Assembly (NCBI RefSeq): GCF_900100795.1 | Contig: NZ_FNCO01000012.1 | Location: 1 to 64,000 of the forward strand | Direction of reading: 5' to 3' | From: Pseudomonas abietaniphila | GTDB lineage: Bacteria > Pseudomonadota > Gammaproteobacteria > Pseudomonadales > Pseudomonadaceae | DNA: 64,000 nucleotides | Shown: piece after piece, positions 39,514-48,235 of the stretch | How positions within the stretch are numbered: the stretch's first letter is position 1 | Layout of the letters: each line of letters opens with the position of its first letter | Translations under genes and position numbers: made by a program | Notes under the pieces: generated by a model | The model's input: only the letters and a program-made list of their open reading frames with translations | What the model was told of the DNA's origin: nothing | Databases searched by the model: none

Positions 39514-39915
39514 TCAGTGGGCGTTGGCGGCCAGTTCGCGCAGTACCGTCATGGCTTTGTGCGCGTCGTCTTTGCCCACGAACAGATGGTCGTGATAGAA
39601 GCCTGCGATCACATTGCAACTGATGCCTGCTTCGCCCAACGCAGTGGCGAATGCCGCAGTCAGCCCTACGGCCTCCAGTGACGAGTGCACGTTCAGCGTG
39701 ATCCACGCCATGACGTAGCCACAGGCAAGGCCCAGTAATTCGGCCTCTTGTCGTTCGATAATTACGGTCAGCCCCTCCCGTTCGCGAAAGCTGCCGATGA
39801 CCTGCACGCGTTGAAGGTCGCTGCCTTCGGGCACGCTGGCAAACACATATTCACCTGGGTTCAATGCTGGGCTCATGCTGCGCAGCAGCACGTTGAGGGA
39901 GGTTTCACCGGACAT
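39514..39915 (-). CDS. ACT-domain protein
   Basis: The 133-residue protein carries one or two ACT-like folds, with the C-terminal ITLNVHSSLEAVGLTAAFATALGEAGIS typical of domains that bind amino acids and regulate enzymes. No enzyme domain is attached. Placed first in a unit with argO and divergent from argP, it may sense arginine or lysine; that is inference. Confidence 0.82.
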   Translation of the reverse strand: MSGETSLNVLLRSMSPALNPGEYVFASVPEGSDLQRVQVIGSFREREGLTVIIERQEAELLGLACGYVMAWITLNVHSSLEAVGLTAAFATALGEAGISCNVIAGFYHDHLFVGKDDAHKAMTVLRELAANAH

Positions 39916-39959
39916 CAGGGGGTCTCATCGCAGGCAGGTTTGTGTGGCAAGTGTCAGGC

Positions 39960-40001
39960 AATGAGCGGTATAAGAAAAACCAATATTGCTCATCGCTCAT
40001 T
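39960..40001. promoter_or_regulatory. Inverted repeat in the argP / ACT-argO intergenic region
   Basis: AATGAGCG at 39960 and CGCTCATT at 39994 form a perfect eight-base inverted repeat spaced by 26 bases, inside the 96-base divergent promoter. A LysR-type regulator such as ArgP commonly binds this kind of site. Confidence 0.45.
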
Positions 40002-40011
40002 AGGGAAAGTG

Positions 40012-40911
40012 ATGTTCGACTATAAATTGCTTTCGGCGTTGGCAGCTGTGGTTGAACAGGCGGGCTTCGAGCGCGCGGCACACGTACTGGGCCTGTCGCA
40101 GTCGGCCGTTTCACAGCGGATCAAATTACTCGAAGCACGCATTGGTCAACCGGTGCTGGTGCGGGCCACGCCGCCCAGTCCCACTGATATCGGTCGGCGC
40201 CTGCTGAACCATGTTCAACAGGTGCGGTTGCTGGAGCGAGACCTGCAAAGCGTGGTGCCTGCGCTGGACGAAGGCGGCATTGCGGAGCGTCTGCGCATTG
40301 CGTTGAACGCGGACAGTCTGGCGACTTGGTGGGCGCCGGCGGTGGGGGACTTCTGTGCCGAACACCGGTTGCTGACCGACCTGGTGGTGGAGGATCAGGA
40401 CGTTGGCCTCAAGCGCATGCGCGCCGGCGAAGTCGCAGCCTGCCTGTGTGGCAGCGAACGCCCGGTGGCGGGCGCGCGCAGTCTGCTGCTGGGCGCCATG
40501 CGCTATCGCGCGTTGGCCAGCCCTGCCTTCATCGCGCGGCATTTTCCGCACGGTGTCACGGCTCAGGCGCTGGCACGTTCGCCGGCATTGGTCTTCGGGC
40601 CGGATGACTTTCTTCAGCATCGCTATCTGGCGTCGCTGGGCGTCGAGGGCGGCTTTGAACATCATTTGTGTCCGTCGTCCGAGGGTTTTATTCGCATGAC
40701 GGAGTCCGGGATGGGCTGGGGGCTGGTGCCTGAGTTGCAGGTGCAAGAACAGTTGGCGAGCGGCAAACTCGTGGAATTGTTGAGCGATCGCTGCATCGAT
40801 GTGCCTTTGTACTGGCATCATTGGCGCAACGGCGGGCAGTTGCTGACTCAGCTGACTGATCATCTGGCGAAGAAAGCCGGTCAGTGGTTAGTGCCGCTGG
40901 CAGCGCAGTGA
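40012..40911 (+). CDS. argP: LysR-type regulator ArgP (IciA)
   Basis: The 299-residue protein has an N-terminal winged helix (about 3-60; FERAAHVLGLSQSAVSQRIKLLE) and a periplasmic-binding-like effector domain. MFDYKLLSALAAVVEQ is the usual ArgP opening. ArgP senses arginine and lysine and activates argO. The start at 40012 has AGGGAAAG upstream. A longer frame from 39748 would overlap the ACT gene. Confidence 0.92.
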   Translation: MFDYKLLSALAAVVEQAGFERAAHVLGLSQSAVSQRIKLLEARIGQPVLVRATPPSPTDIGRRLLNHVQQVRLLERDLQSVVPALDEGGIAERLRIALNADSLATWWAPAVGDFCAEHRLLTDLVVEDQDVGLKRMRAGEVAACLCGSERPVAGARSLLLGAMRYRALASPAFIARHFPHGVTAQALARSPALVFGPDDFLQHRYLASLGVEGGFEHHLCPSSEGFIRMTESGMGWGLVPELQVQEQLASGKLVELLSDRCIDVPLYWHHWRNGGQLLTQLTDHLAKKAGQWLVPLAAQ

Positions 40912-40954
40912 GCGTCAGTACAGACGTTGAGGTGCCTCGGTCGGGCGCAAAACC

Positions 40955-41045
40955 TGTGGGAGCGAATTCATTCGCGAGCGGCCTGATCAGCCTGCGAAGA
41001 TGTGTCGTTTGAAAAACCGTATCGCGAATGAATTCGCTCCCACAG
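40955..41045. repeat. REP pair, GAATTCATTCGCGA family (copy 3)
   Basis: Inverted pair of GAGCGAATTCATTCGCGA with CTGTGGG/CCCACAG ends between argP and the SDR gene. Confidence 0.9.
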
Positions 41046-41132
41046 AGATCACTAACGCCAGAGATTTCTGCGACCTGCAGGGTCGGGCCTCGCGAGCCAA
41101 TGTTGTGCATTTTTATTTTAACGGAGCGGTAA

Positions 41133-42131
41133 ATGAAGATTCTGGTCACCGGCGCGAGCGGCTTCATCGGCGGACGCTTTGCGCGTTTCGCCCTGGAGCA
41201 GGGATTGAGCGTCCGGGTCAACGGCCGTCGTGCAGAGAGCGTTGAGCATCTCGTGCGGCGCGGCGCCGAATTCATTCAAGGCGACTTGAGTGACCCGGAG
41301 CTGGTGCACGCCCTGTGCGACGACGTCGAGGCGGTTGTTCACTGCGCGGGGGCTGTCGGCACCTGGGGACGTCGTCAGGACTTCCAGCAGGGCAACGTCC
41401 AGGTCACTGAAAACGTCGTCGAAGCCTGTCTCAAGCAACACGTCCGGCGACTGGTGCACTTGTCCTCGCCATCGATCTACTTCGATGGGCAGTCGCACCT
41501 GAACATCCGTGAAGAGCAGGTCCCCAAGCGCTTCCACAATCACTATGCCGCGACCAAGTACCTGGCCGAGCAAAAGGTGTTTGGCGCCACGGAGTTCGGG
41601 CTTGAAGTCATCGCGTTGCGTCCTCGCTTCGTCACCGGCGCGGGAGACACCAGCATCTTCCCGAGGCTGATGCAGATGCAGCGCAAGAAGCGCCTGTCGA
41701 TCATCGGCAATGGCCTGAACAAAGTCGATTTCACCAGCATTCAGAACCTCAACGAAGCGATGCTCAGCAGTTTGCTGGCGACGGGTGCGGCACTGGGCAA
41801 GGCGTACAACATCAGCAACGGCACGCCGCTTCCCATCTGGGACGTGGTCAATTACGTCATGCGTCAGATGCAATTGCCGCCTGTCACGCGTTATCGCTCG
41901 TACGGCCTGGCCTACAGCGCGGCGGCGATCAACGAAGCGGCCTGCCTGCTCTGGCCGGGCCGACCTGAACCTACGCTGTCCAGAGTGGGAATGCAGGTGA
42001 TGAATCGAGATTTCACGCTTGATATCAGCCGCGCCCAGTATTATCTGGATTACCAGCCCAACGTCAGCGTCTGGACCGCGCTGGATGAGTTCTGCGGCTG
42101 GTGGAAAGCGCAGCACGGTCAGGCCGTTTAA
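41133..42131 (+). CDS. NAD(P)-dependent epimerase/dehydratase (extended SDR)
   Basis: The 332-residue protein shows the Rossmann motif TGASGFIGGRFA at the N-terminus, a DL pair near residue 50 (QGDLSDPE), the catalytic serine region HLSSPSIYFD and the active YxxxK in YAATKYLAEQ. It resembles 3-beta-hydroxysteroid dehydrogenase/isomerase-like SDRs. The substrate is not predictable. AACGGAG precedes the ATG. Confidence 0.87.
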   Translation: MKILVTGASGFIGGRFARFALEQGLSVRVNGRRAESVEHLVRRGAEFIQGDLSDPELVHALCDDVEAVVHCAGAVGTWGRRQDFQQGNVQVTENVVEACLKQHVRRLVHLSSPSIYFDGQSHLNIREEQVPKRFHNHYAATKYLAEQKVFGATEFGLEVIALRPRFVTGAGDTSIFPRLMQMQRKKRLSIIGNGLNKVDFTSIQNLNEAMLSSLLATGAALGKAYNISNGTPLPIWDVVNYVMRQMQLPPVTRYRSYGLAYSAAAINEAACLLWPGRPEPTLSRVGMQVMNRDFTLDISRAQYYLDYQPNVSVWTALDEFCGWWKAQHGQAV

Positions 42132-42212
42132 AACGGCCGGCGATTCATAGGGTCCTACGTGTCGCGGTTATACTGCCGCCATTCAGATTCAGCGATCTTC
42201 AAAGGGAAACAC

Positions 42213-43073
42213 ATGCGCAAAGATCCGTATGACGACATCGATGACGTGCCGAGCCTCAGCGCCAAAGATGACGACGATGACTTCATCCCGACCGCCGGTG
42301 CCCGTGAGCGCACCACGGTGTATTCGCGAACCACACCGGTGGTCAAGGTCAAAGCCCCGGGCACCGGCGCTTTGTGGGCCTTGATCGGGGCGCTGTTCAT
42401 CGCGTTCTGCGGTCTGGGCTGGTGGAGTTTTCAGCAGGTTTCGTTGATGGAGCAGCAATTGGTCGCCACCCAGGAAAGCTTCGCGCGCATCAGCGAGGAA
42501 GCGGCGGGGCGCCTGCAAGACATTTCCGGCAAAGTTGTCGCCACCGAATCGGTTGCCAACAGCGGCGGTGAAGCGCTGAAGGCCCAGATCAAACAGTTGC
42601 AGGATCAACTGGCGGACCAGGGTAAGCAGCAGCAAGGCGTGGCCGGTTTGCAGGGCGGCCTGGACAAGCGTCTGGAGCAGATTGCGGCTCAAGCGACGCA
42701 GCAGCAGGCGACCAATCAGCAGTTGCAGGATCAGTTGAAGACGGTCGCGACCGAACTGGCCGCGTTGAAGGCGGCGATGCCTGATAACAAATCGGCGCAG
42801 TCGCAGCAGGATCGTCTGGATTCTGAACTCAAAGGCTTGAGTGCCGATGTGGCGAATTTGAAGAAGAGCAATAACAGTCAGGCGATCGAGCGTCTGGAGC
42901 AGGACATGATCGTGCTCAAGAGCGAGCAGGACAATCGTCCGGCGCAGGCGGCTTCATCGAGTGCGAGCACGGCGGAGTTCGATGCGTTTCGTGGGCAGAT
43001 GACGCGCAGTCTCAATACCCTGCAGAGTCAGATTCAGACGTTGTCGCAGCAGATCAATTCGCGGGCTCAGTAG
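42213..43073 (+). CDS. Membrane-anchored coiled-coil protein
   Basis: The 286-residue protein has an acidic cytoplasmic start (DPYDDIDDVPSLSAKDDDDD), one membrane helix at about residues 50-72 (ALIGALFIAFCGLGWW) and a long periplasmic region rich in Gln, Ala and Leu with heptad spacing, hence coiled coil. The family is annotated as ATPase in places but shows no Walker motifs. Function is unknown. Confidence 0.75.
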   Translation: MRKDPYDDIDDVPSLSAKDDDDDFIPTAGARERTTVYSRTTPVVKVKAPGTGALWALIGALFIAFCGLGWWSFQQVSLMEQQLVATQESFARISEEAAGRLQDISGKVVATESVANSGGEALKAQIKQLQDQLADQGKQQQGVAGLQGGLDKRLEQIAAQATQQQATNQQLQDQLKTVATELAALKAAMPDNKSAQSQQDRLDSELKGLSADVANLKKSNNSQAIERLEQDMIVLKSEQDNRPAQAASSSASTAEFDAFRGQMTRSLNTLQSQIQTLSQQINSRAQ

Positions 43074-43142
43074 GGCTCTGAGCGAGGCGTGCGCGCGGAC
43101 AGTGAGCTGAGATGTCCGCTGTTTGTGGTGGCGCTGCTTTCA

Positions 43143-43162
43143 GGTCTGGCGTTAGCCAGACC
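43143..43162. terminator. Hairpin between convergent coiled-coil and xenB genes
   Basis: GGTCTGGC-GTTA-GCCAGACC is a perfect stem with outer GCTGC/GCAGC pairing. No T-run is present. Confidence 0.5.
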
Positions 43163-43228
43163 CTGGCAGCGACGCAGGAAGAACCGGATACACCCCGAAT
43201 CCAATCCAGCCCCAGCCAAATACGCTAA

Positions 43229-44278
43229 TTACAGCGTCGGATAATCGATATACCCCACTGCGCCCTTGGCATAGAACGTCTCAGGATGCGGCTCGTTCAG
43301 CGGAGCATCCTTGGCCAGGCGTGCAGGCAGATCAGGGTTCGCAATGAACGGCACACCAAAGGCCACCGCGTCCGCTTTGCCGCTGGCCAGCCATTCATTG
43401 GCGCTCTGTTTGGTGAATTTCTCGTTGGCGATGAACGCCCCACCAAACGCCTCTTTCAAACGCGGGCTCAGACTGTCGTCCAGCTCACGCTCACGGGCGC
43501 AGATGAACGCGATGCCGCGTTTACCCAGTTCCTGCGCGACGTAGGTGAAGGTCTCAGCCAGGTTGTCGTCGCCCATGTCATGGGAGTCGGCGCGAGGTGC
43601 CAAATGCACACCCACACGGCCTGGGCCCCAGACTTCGATGGCCGCGTCGGTCACTTCCAGCAGCAAACGCGCGCGGTTTTCCAACGAGCCGCCGTAGCGG
43701 TCGGTGCGCGTGTTGGTGCTGCTTTGCAGGAATTGGTCGAGCAGGTAACCGTTGGCGCCATGGATTTCCACGCCATCGAAACCAGCGGCTTTGGCGTTCT
43801 CGGCACCGACGCGGTAGGCGTCGACGATGTCGTCGATTTCAGCCAGTTCCAGCGCACGTGGCGTTACGTAATCAGACAGCGGACGAACCAGGCTCACGTG
43901 GCCTTTTGGTTGAATCGCGCTCGGTGCGACAGGCGTTTCGCCGTTCAGATAGAGAGGGTGCGAAACACGGCCTACGTGCCACAGTTGCAGCACCATTTTG
44001 CTGCCCGCGGCGTGAACGGCCTTGGTGATGTTGCTCCAGCCGCGAACCTGGTCGTTGGACCAGATACCCGGGGTGTCCGGGTAGCCGACGCCCATCGGCG
44101 TGACGGACGTCGCTTCGCTGATGATCAGGCCAGCGGTGGCGCGCTGCACGTAGTACTCGGCCATCATCGCGTTCGGAACGCGGCCTTCGTCGGCGCGGCA
44201 ACGGGTGAGTGGCGCCATGACGATACGGTTGGCCAGCTCCAGCTCGCCCATCTTGATCGGGTCAAAAATTGTAGTCAT
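43229..44278 (-). CDS. xenB: Xenobiotic reductase, Old Yellow Enzyme family (XenB-like)
   Basis: The 349-residue FMN enzyme uses NADPH to reduce alkenes, nitrate esters and nitroaromatics. It starts MTTIFDPIKMGELELANRIV and shows MAPLTRCRA and the FMN-side histidine in HGANGYLLDQFLQSSTNTRT, with RYGGSLENR further on. It is the last gene of an ArsR-MFS-xenB unit, suggesting export and reduction of electrophiles under one regulator. The start at 44278 is the family start. Confidence 0.92.
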   Translation of the reverse strand: MTTIFDPIKMGELELANRIVMAPLTRCRADEGRVPNAMMAEYYVQRATAGLIISEATSVTPMGVGYPDTPGIWSNDQVRGWSNITKAVHAAGSKMVLQLWHVGRVSHPLYLNGETPVAPSAIQPKGHVSLVRPLSDYVTPRALELAEIDDIVDAYRVGAENAKAAGFDGVEIHGANGYLLDQFLQSSTNTRTDRYGGSLENRARLLLEVTDAAIEVWGPGRVGVHLAPRADSHDMGDDNLAETFTYVAQELGKRGIAFICARERELDDSLSPRLKEAFGGAFIANEKFTKQSANEWLASGKADAVAFGVPFIANPDLPARLAKDAPLNEPHPETFYAKGAVGYIDYPTL

Positions 44279-44336
44279 CGGGGATATCCTCAATGGGTTG
44301 GACAGTGGGTGAATCCGCAGTTTTGAAGCGTTGAAA

Positions 44337-45503
44337 TCAGTTCGTTGCAGCGGCGAGTTCGCCATCGCCGCGCTGACGGAAAATGATCAAGGTCACCAGC
44401 AACGCAAGGATGGCCAGGCCGCCGGCGGCGAGGGGCACGCTGGTCAGGCCGTAGCCGTGGGCGATGACGCTGCCACCGACCCATGCGCCCAAGGCGTTGC
44501 CGACGTTGAAGGCGCCGATGTTCAGGGTCGACACCAGGTTCGGTGCGTCCTTGCCGAAGGTCACCACGTTGATCTGCAAGGCAGGCACGGCGGCGAAACA
44601 GGCGGTGGCCCAGAGGAAGAGGGTGATTTCAGCCGGGATCAGCGCCACGCTGGTCCAGGTCAGAACAGTGGACGTCACGGCCATGGCGATGAATACGCCG
44701 ATCAAGGTGGCGGCCAGGCGACGATCCGCCAGCTTGCCGCCGATGATGTTGCCGGCGGTCAGTCCCAGCCCGATCAGCATCAGCGTCCAGGTCACGCCCA
44801 GCGGCGACACGCCGGTGATTTCACCCAGCAACGGTGCGACGTAGGTGAACAGCGCGAACACGGAAGCGGCAAACAGAGCCGTCATGCTCAGCGACAGCCA
44901 GATCCCGGCACCTTTGAGGGCACCGAGTTCAGCACGCATGTCGAGTTTCTCTTCATCGCGTTTGGCCGGCAGGAAACGAATCAGGCCGATAAAGGCAATG
45001 ACGCCGATCACGGTCACCGCGTAGAAGGTCGAGCGCCAGCCTGCCTGTTGTCCGAGCGCAGTGCCCAATGGCACGCCCAGCACGTTGGCAAGGGTCAGGC
45101 CGGTGAACATCAGCGCAACGGCCGAAGCACGGCGGTTGGCCGGAACCAGGCCGGCTGCCACGACCGAGCCGATGCCGAAGAATGCCCCATGGCACAGCGC
45201 AGTGACCACGCGGGCGAACATCAGAATGTTGTAATCGGCCGCGACGGCGCAGAGCAGGTTGCCGATGATAAAGATCCCCATCAGCGTCACCAGCGCTGCT
45301 TTACGCGGCAGTCTGGCGGTGGCCATGGCCATGAACGGTGCACCGATGGCAACGCCCAGCGCGTAGCCGGTCACCAGCCAGCCGGCGCCGGGAATGCTGA
45401 CGCCCAGGTCAGAGGCGACGTCGGGCAGCAGGCCCATGATGACGAACTCGGTCGTCCCGATGGCAAAGGCGCTCAGGGCCAGAATGAGTAGCGAAAGGGG
45501 CAC
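44337..45503 (-). CDS. MFS transporter, AraJ/YdhP-like
   Basis: The 388-residue permease has twelve hydrophobic segments. LILALSAFAIGTTEFVIMGLLP opens it and the motif A-like GAPFMAMATARLPRK lies between helices 2 and 3, as in the drug/sugar-efflux DHA1 group. It is cotranscribed with xenB and arsR. Substrate unknown; export of a toxic compound is likely from context. Confidence 0.9.
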   Translation of the reverse strand: MPLSLLILALSAFAIGTTEFVIMGLLPDVASDLGVSIPGAGWLVTGYALGVAIGAPFMAMATARLPRKAALVTLMGIFIIGNLLCAVAADYNILMFARVVTALCHGAFFGIGSVVAAGLVPANRRASAVALMFTGLTLANVLGVPLGTALGQQAGWRSTFYAVTVIGVIAFIGLIRFLPAKRDEEKLDMRAELGALKGAGIWLSLSMTALFAASVFALFTYVAPLLGEITGVSPLGVTWTLMLIGLGLTAGNIIGGKLADRRLAATLIGVFIAMAVTSTVLTWTSVALIPAEITLFLWATACFAAVPALQINVVTFGKDAPNLVSTLNIGAFNVGNALGAWVGGSVIAHGYGLTSVPLAAGGLAILALLVTLIIFRQRGDGELAAATN

Positions 45504-45543
45504 GGTGCGTCTCCTGAAAAATCGGTGTTTGAGAGCGGCCCGC

Positions 45544-45846
45544 TCAAAGTTGCTGGGCCAGCTCCTGCAAAAACGCCTGAATGGCGTCTTCGTTGCGTTT
45601 GAAAAAATGCCACTGGCCGTACTTCCTGCTGCTGATCAGGCCAGCACGTTGCAAGGTGGCCAGGTGGGCCGAAACAGTCGATTGCGACAGGCCCGCACGT
45701 TGGTCGATCTGACCGGCACACACGCCGTTTTCAAGCGAGTGCTCCTGATCGGGGAAACAGGTGTGAGGGTCCTTGAGCCAGACCAGAATCTGACGGCGAA
45801 CCGGGTGAGCCAGCGCTTTTATTATTTCGTCGAGGTCGATAGGCAT
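45544..45846 (-). CDS. ArsR-family transcriptional repressor
   Basis: The 100-residue winged helix-turn-helix has the recognition segment RAGLSQSTVSAHLATLQRAGLI. Cysteines are at 30 (HTCFP) and 43 (GVCAG), which could sense thiol-reactive chemicals; the classic arsenic or zinc ELCVCDL box is not present. It heads the MFS-xenB operon, so it probably controls response to electrophiles. Its promoter contains a perfect long inverted repeat. Confidence 0.88.
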   Translation of the reverse strand: MPIDLDEIIKALAHPVRRQILVWLKDPHTCFPDQEHSLENGVCAGQIDQRAGLSQSTVSAHLATLQRAGLISSRKYGQWHFFKRNEDAIQAFLQELAQQL

Positions 45847-45871
45847 GTCGTTCTCAATCTGCGTGTAGCGT

Positions 45872-45915
45872 TATATCGCGATGGAGCGAACTTTATATTG
45901 GTGCATCGCGATATA
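45872..45915. promoter_or_regulatory. Perfect 12-bp inverted repeat, candidate ArsR operator
   Basis: TATATCGCGATG at 45872-45883 and CATCGCGATATA at 45904-45915 are exact reverse complements with 20 bases between. Each arm contains the self-palindrome ATCGCGAT. The repeat starts 26 bases ahead of the arsR ATG and would cover its promoter. Confidence 0.65.
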
Positions 45916-45988
45916 CAAATATGAAGGGGTTCTAAGCATGGAGCGAATGGGTATATCGGGTTATAACGATACAAGCGCGGCGCCTCAT

Positions 45989-46014
45989 TGTAGGAGCGCG
46001 CTTGCCCGCGATCG
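45989..46014. repeat. Single REP-like arm, GTAGGAGCG family
   Basis: TTGTAGGAGCGCGCTTGCCC with CGCGATCG following is one arm of the family at 6899, 19893 and 35612, without a clear partner. Confidence 0.65.
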
Positions 46015-46131
46015 CGGTAGAACAGTCGATGAAAAAATACCCGACAAGCTGCCATCGCGGACCAGCGTGCGCCCACAGGCTTGCTCGGTGTCTGCTACAT
46101 TGCGGCGACCTGCACACGGGCAACGGTTGTC

Positions 46132-46731
46132 ATGAATTACCTCGCACACCTCCATCTGGGCGGTCAGACGCCTTCCCAATTGCTTGGCAGCTTGTATGGC
46201 GATTTCGTCAAAGGCTTGCTGCCGGGTCGCTTTCCCCTGGACATCGAGCAGGCGATCCGTCTGCATCGGCGCATCGATGCGTTCACCGACGCCCACCCCG
46301 TGACCAAACGGGCGATGGGGCGCTTTCCGGCCGAGCGTCGGCGCTATGTCGGCATCGTGCTGGACGTGTTCTTCGATCACTGTCTGGCGCGGGATTGGTC
46401 GCAGTATTCGGACGTGCCGCTGGATGCATTCACCGGCAAGGTGTATCGCGTGCTGGCGAACGAGCCTGAACTGCCCGAGCGCCTGGCTATGATCGCGCCG
46501 CGCATGGCGGCGCATGACTGGCTGGGGTCGTATCGGGATTTCGAAGTGGTAGGCGATGCGTTGGCCGGGATTGCCCGACGCTTGTCACGCCCCGAGGGAC
46601 TGGCCGGCGCCATGCAGGAACTGCAGGCGCTTTATGGGCCGTTAAGCGAGGATTTCAGCGAGTTCTATCCGCAACTTCAGGCGTTCGCTCAGGCCGCCCT
46701 GGCGGTTGACGGTCGTAGCTCGGCAGGCTGA
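46132..46731 (+). CDS. acpH: Acyl-carrier-protein phosphodiesterase AcpH-like
   Basis: The 199-residue protein matches the ACP phosphodiesterase (DUF479) family, which removes the phosphopantetheine arm from acyl carrier protein. MNYLAHLHL with LGSLYGDFVKG supplies conserved His and Asp residues; IRLHRRIDAFTDAHP and VLDVFFDHCLARDW add the others of an HD-like metal site. The start at 46132 is the family start. Its 3' end overlaps the convergent olsA gene by 43 bases. Confidence 0.85.
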   Translation: MNYLAHLHLGGQTPSQLLGSLYGDFVKGLLPGRFPLDIEQAIRLHRRIDAFTDAHPVTKRAMGRFPAERRRYVGIVLDVFFDHCLARDWSQYSDVPLDAFTGKVYRVLANEPELPERLAMIAPRMAAHDWLGSYRDFEVVGDALAGIARRLSRPEGLAGAMQELQALYGPLSEDFSEFYPQLQAFAQAALAVDGRSSAG

Positions 46732-47480
46732 GCCACCTCCCCAAACAACGCAGTCTGGACAGCGGTCTGTGCTTCGAACGCCAGTGCCGCGCGCTCTTTG
46801 CCATGGGACGCAATCGGCTCCAGCAACTGAATGTGCACGTTGCTCACCTCGTTGGCGAACAGGCGGCGCAGGTGTGAAAGCAGATCGTCATCGCCAATGA
46901 ATGGCGCGATGTGATCTGGCTTGCCGTCGCGCACATACCGGATGGCAACCGGTAGCACAGGGGTTCCGGTTTCAATGGCGCTGGACAGCAGGCGACCGTG
47001 GAAGGTGCGCAAACGGGTGCCGTCCGTGGTGGTGCCTTCAGGGAAAATTACCAGCGAATGATTGCCCAGCAGGTGCTGGCCCATTTGCTTTTGAATCAGC
47101 TTGCTGTCGCCCGAACCGCGGCGAATGAACAGTGTGCCGGCCTTCAGCGCCAGCCAGCCGGCCACCGGCCAGGTGCGCACTTCAGCCTTGGACAGAAACG
47201 AAAGCGGGGCGAGCATGCCCAGCAAGGGAATGTCGGTCCATGACACATGGTTGCTGACCCACAAGGCGGGCTGAGCCGGCAATGTGCCGCTGACCGTGAC
47301 GCGGAACGGCAGCGCGGCCGTCAGGCGTGCCATGAACCAGCTTGTCCAGCGCTGACGGCGGGCCATGGAGTTGCCGACGCGCAGACGTTCCATCAGGGCG
47401 AACGTGCCGGCAATGGTCAGGCCGAGGCCGATAACCCACAGCACACGGATGACGCGCGCATGACTGCGCAGCGAGCTCAT
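46689..47480 (-). CDS. olsA: Lyso-ornithine-lipid acyltransferase OlsA
   Basis: OlsA adds the second fatty acid to lyso-ornithine lipid, a phosphorus-free membrane lipid. The 263-residue protein has one or two N-terminal membrane helices, the NHVSWTD motif (HX4D catalytic pair), LFIRRGSGD and the FPEGTTTDG box of PlsC-type acyltransferases. The ATG overlaps the olsB stop, so the pair is coupled. Confidence 0.88.
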   Translation of the reverse strand: MSSLRSHARVIRVLWVIGLGLTIAGTFALMERLRVGNSMARRQRWTSWFMARLTAALPFRVTVSGTLPAQPALWVSNHVSWTDIPLLGMLAPLSFLSKAEVRTWPVAGWLALKAGTLFIRRGSGDSKLIQKQMGQHLLGNHSLVIFPEGTTTDGTRLRTFHGRLLSSAIETGTPVLPVAIRYVRDGKPDHIAPFIGDDDLLSHLRRLFANEVSNVHIQLLEPIASHGKERAALAFEAQTAVQTALFGEVAQPAELRPSTARAA

Positions 47481-48235
47481 CACACCGCTGCCTTGAAGTG
47501 ACGGGCGTAGCGCGGGCACAGCTCGTCGCGCTTGAGCAGGATGAACACGTCGGCGACCTGGAAATCTTCATCCCAGCACGGCTCGCCACAGATCTTGGCG
47601 CCCAGGCGCATGTAGGCCTTGAGCAGCGGTGGCATTTCGCAGATTACGTTGTTTGGAATGTCGAGGGTTGGCAGCGGGTTCTTCGGCTCGGCGCGCAGGT
47701 GTTCGGTGCTCAGGTAGCGTTCACGCAGACGCTGCATGATGGCGTGGGCCTGAATGCCGCCGTCCTGCATCGGGATGCTCGCGCAGCCCATCAGGTAGCT
47801 GTAACCGCCTTCGTTAAGCACTTCGGCCAGCTCGCTCCACAGCACGGCAATGGTCCCGCCGTTGCGATACGCCGGGTCGACGCAGGTACGGCCCAACTCC
47901 AGGATCGGACCCTGCAAATGGCCCAGGCCATGAAGGCTGAATTCTTCTTCGCTGTAGAAACGGCCCAGGGTGTTGGCGGCCTTGTGGTCCAGCAGGCGAG
48001 TGGTGGCGACCAGTCGACCGCTGTTGAGGTCACGTACGCCGATGTGCATGCAGTGAACGTCGTAATCGTCGATGTCCAGACCCAGCTCGGCACCTTTGAG
48101 TTTGGCGTTGAATTCGCCGCTGAACACGCTGAAACGCAAAGCCTGTGCTTCTTGCAGGGCTTGAGGACCGATCAGGCGCTCGGCCTGCAGGCGGCGGTCT
48201 ACGCTGGTGTCTCGAATACTGGCGATCTGAGTCAT
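47480..48235 (-). CDS. olsB: Ornithine acyltransferase OlsB
   Basis: OlsB transfers a 3-hydroxyacyl chain from ACP to ornithine, the first step of ornithine lipid synthesis. The 251-residue GNAT-like protein has the family core LRFSVFSGEFNAK, LELGRTCVDPAYRNG and YLMGCASI. Upstream of olsA as in P. aeruginosa, where phosphate starvation induces the operon; no clear Pho box was identified here. Confidence 0.9.
   Translation of the reverse strand: MTQIASIRDTSVDRRLQAERLIGPQALQEAQALRFSVFSGEFNAKLKGAELGLDIDDYDVHCMHIGVRDLNSGRLVATTRLLDHKAANTLGRFYSEEEFSLHGLGHLQGPILELGRTCVDPAYRNGGTIAVLWSELAEVLNEGGYSYLMGCASIPMQDGGIQAHAIMQRLRERYLSTEHLRAEPKNPLPTLDIPNNVICEMPPLLKAYMRLGAKICGEPCWDEDFQVADVFILLKRDELCPRYARHFKAAV

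Noticed and set aside
43286..45491. Plus-strand frames of 346 and 386 residues opposite xenB and the MFS gene
   Set aside because: Composition is that of antisense shadows; the minus-strand operon is clear.
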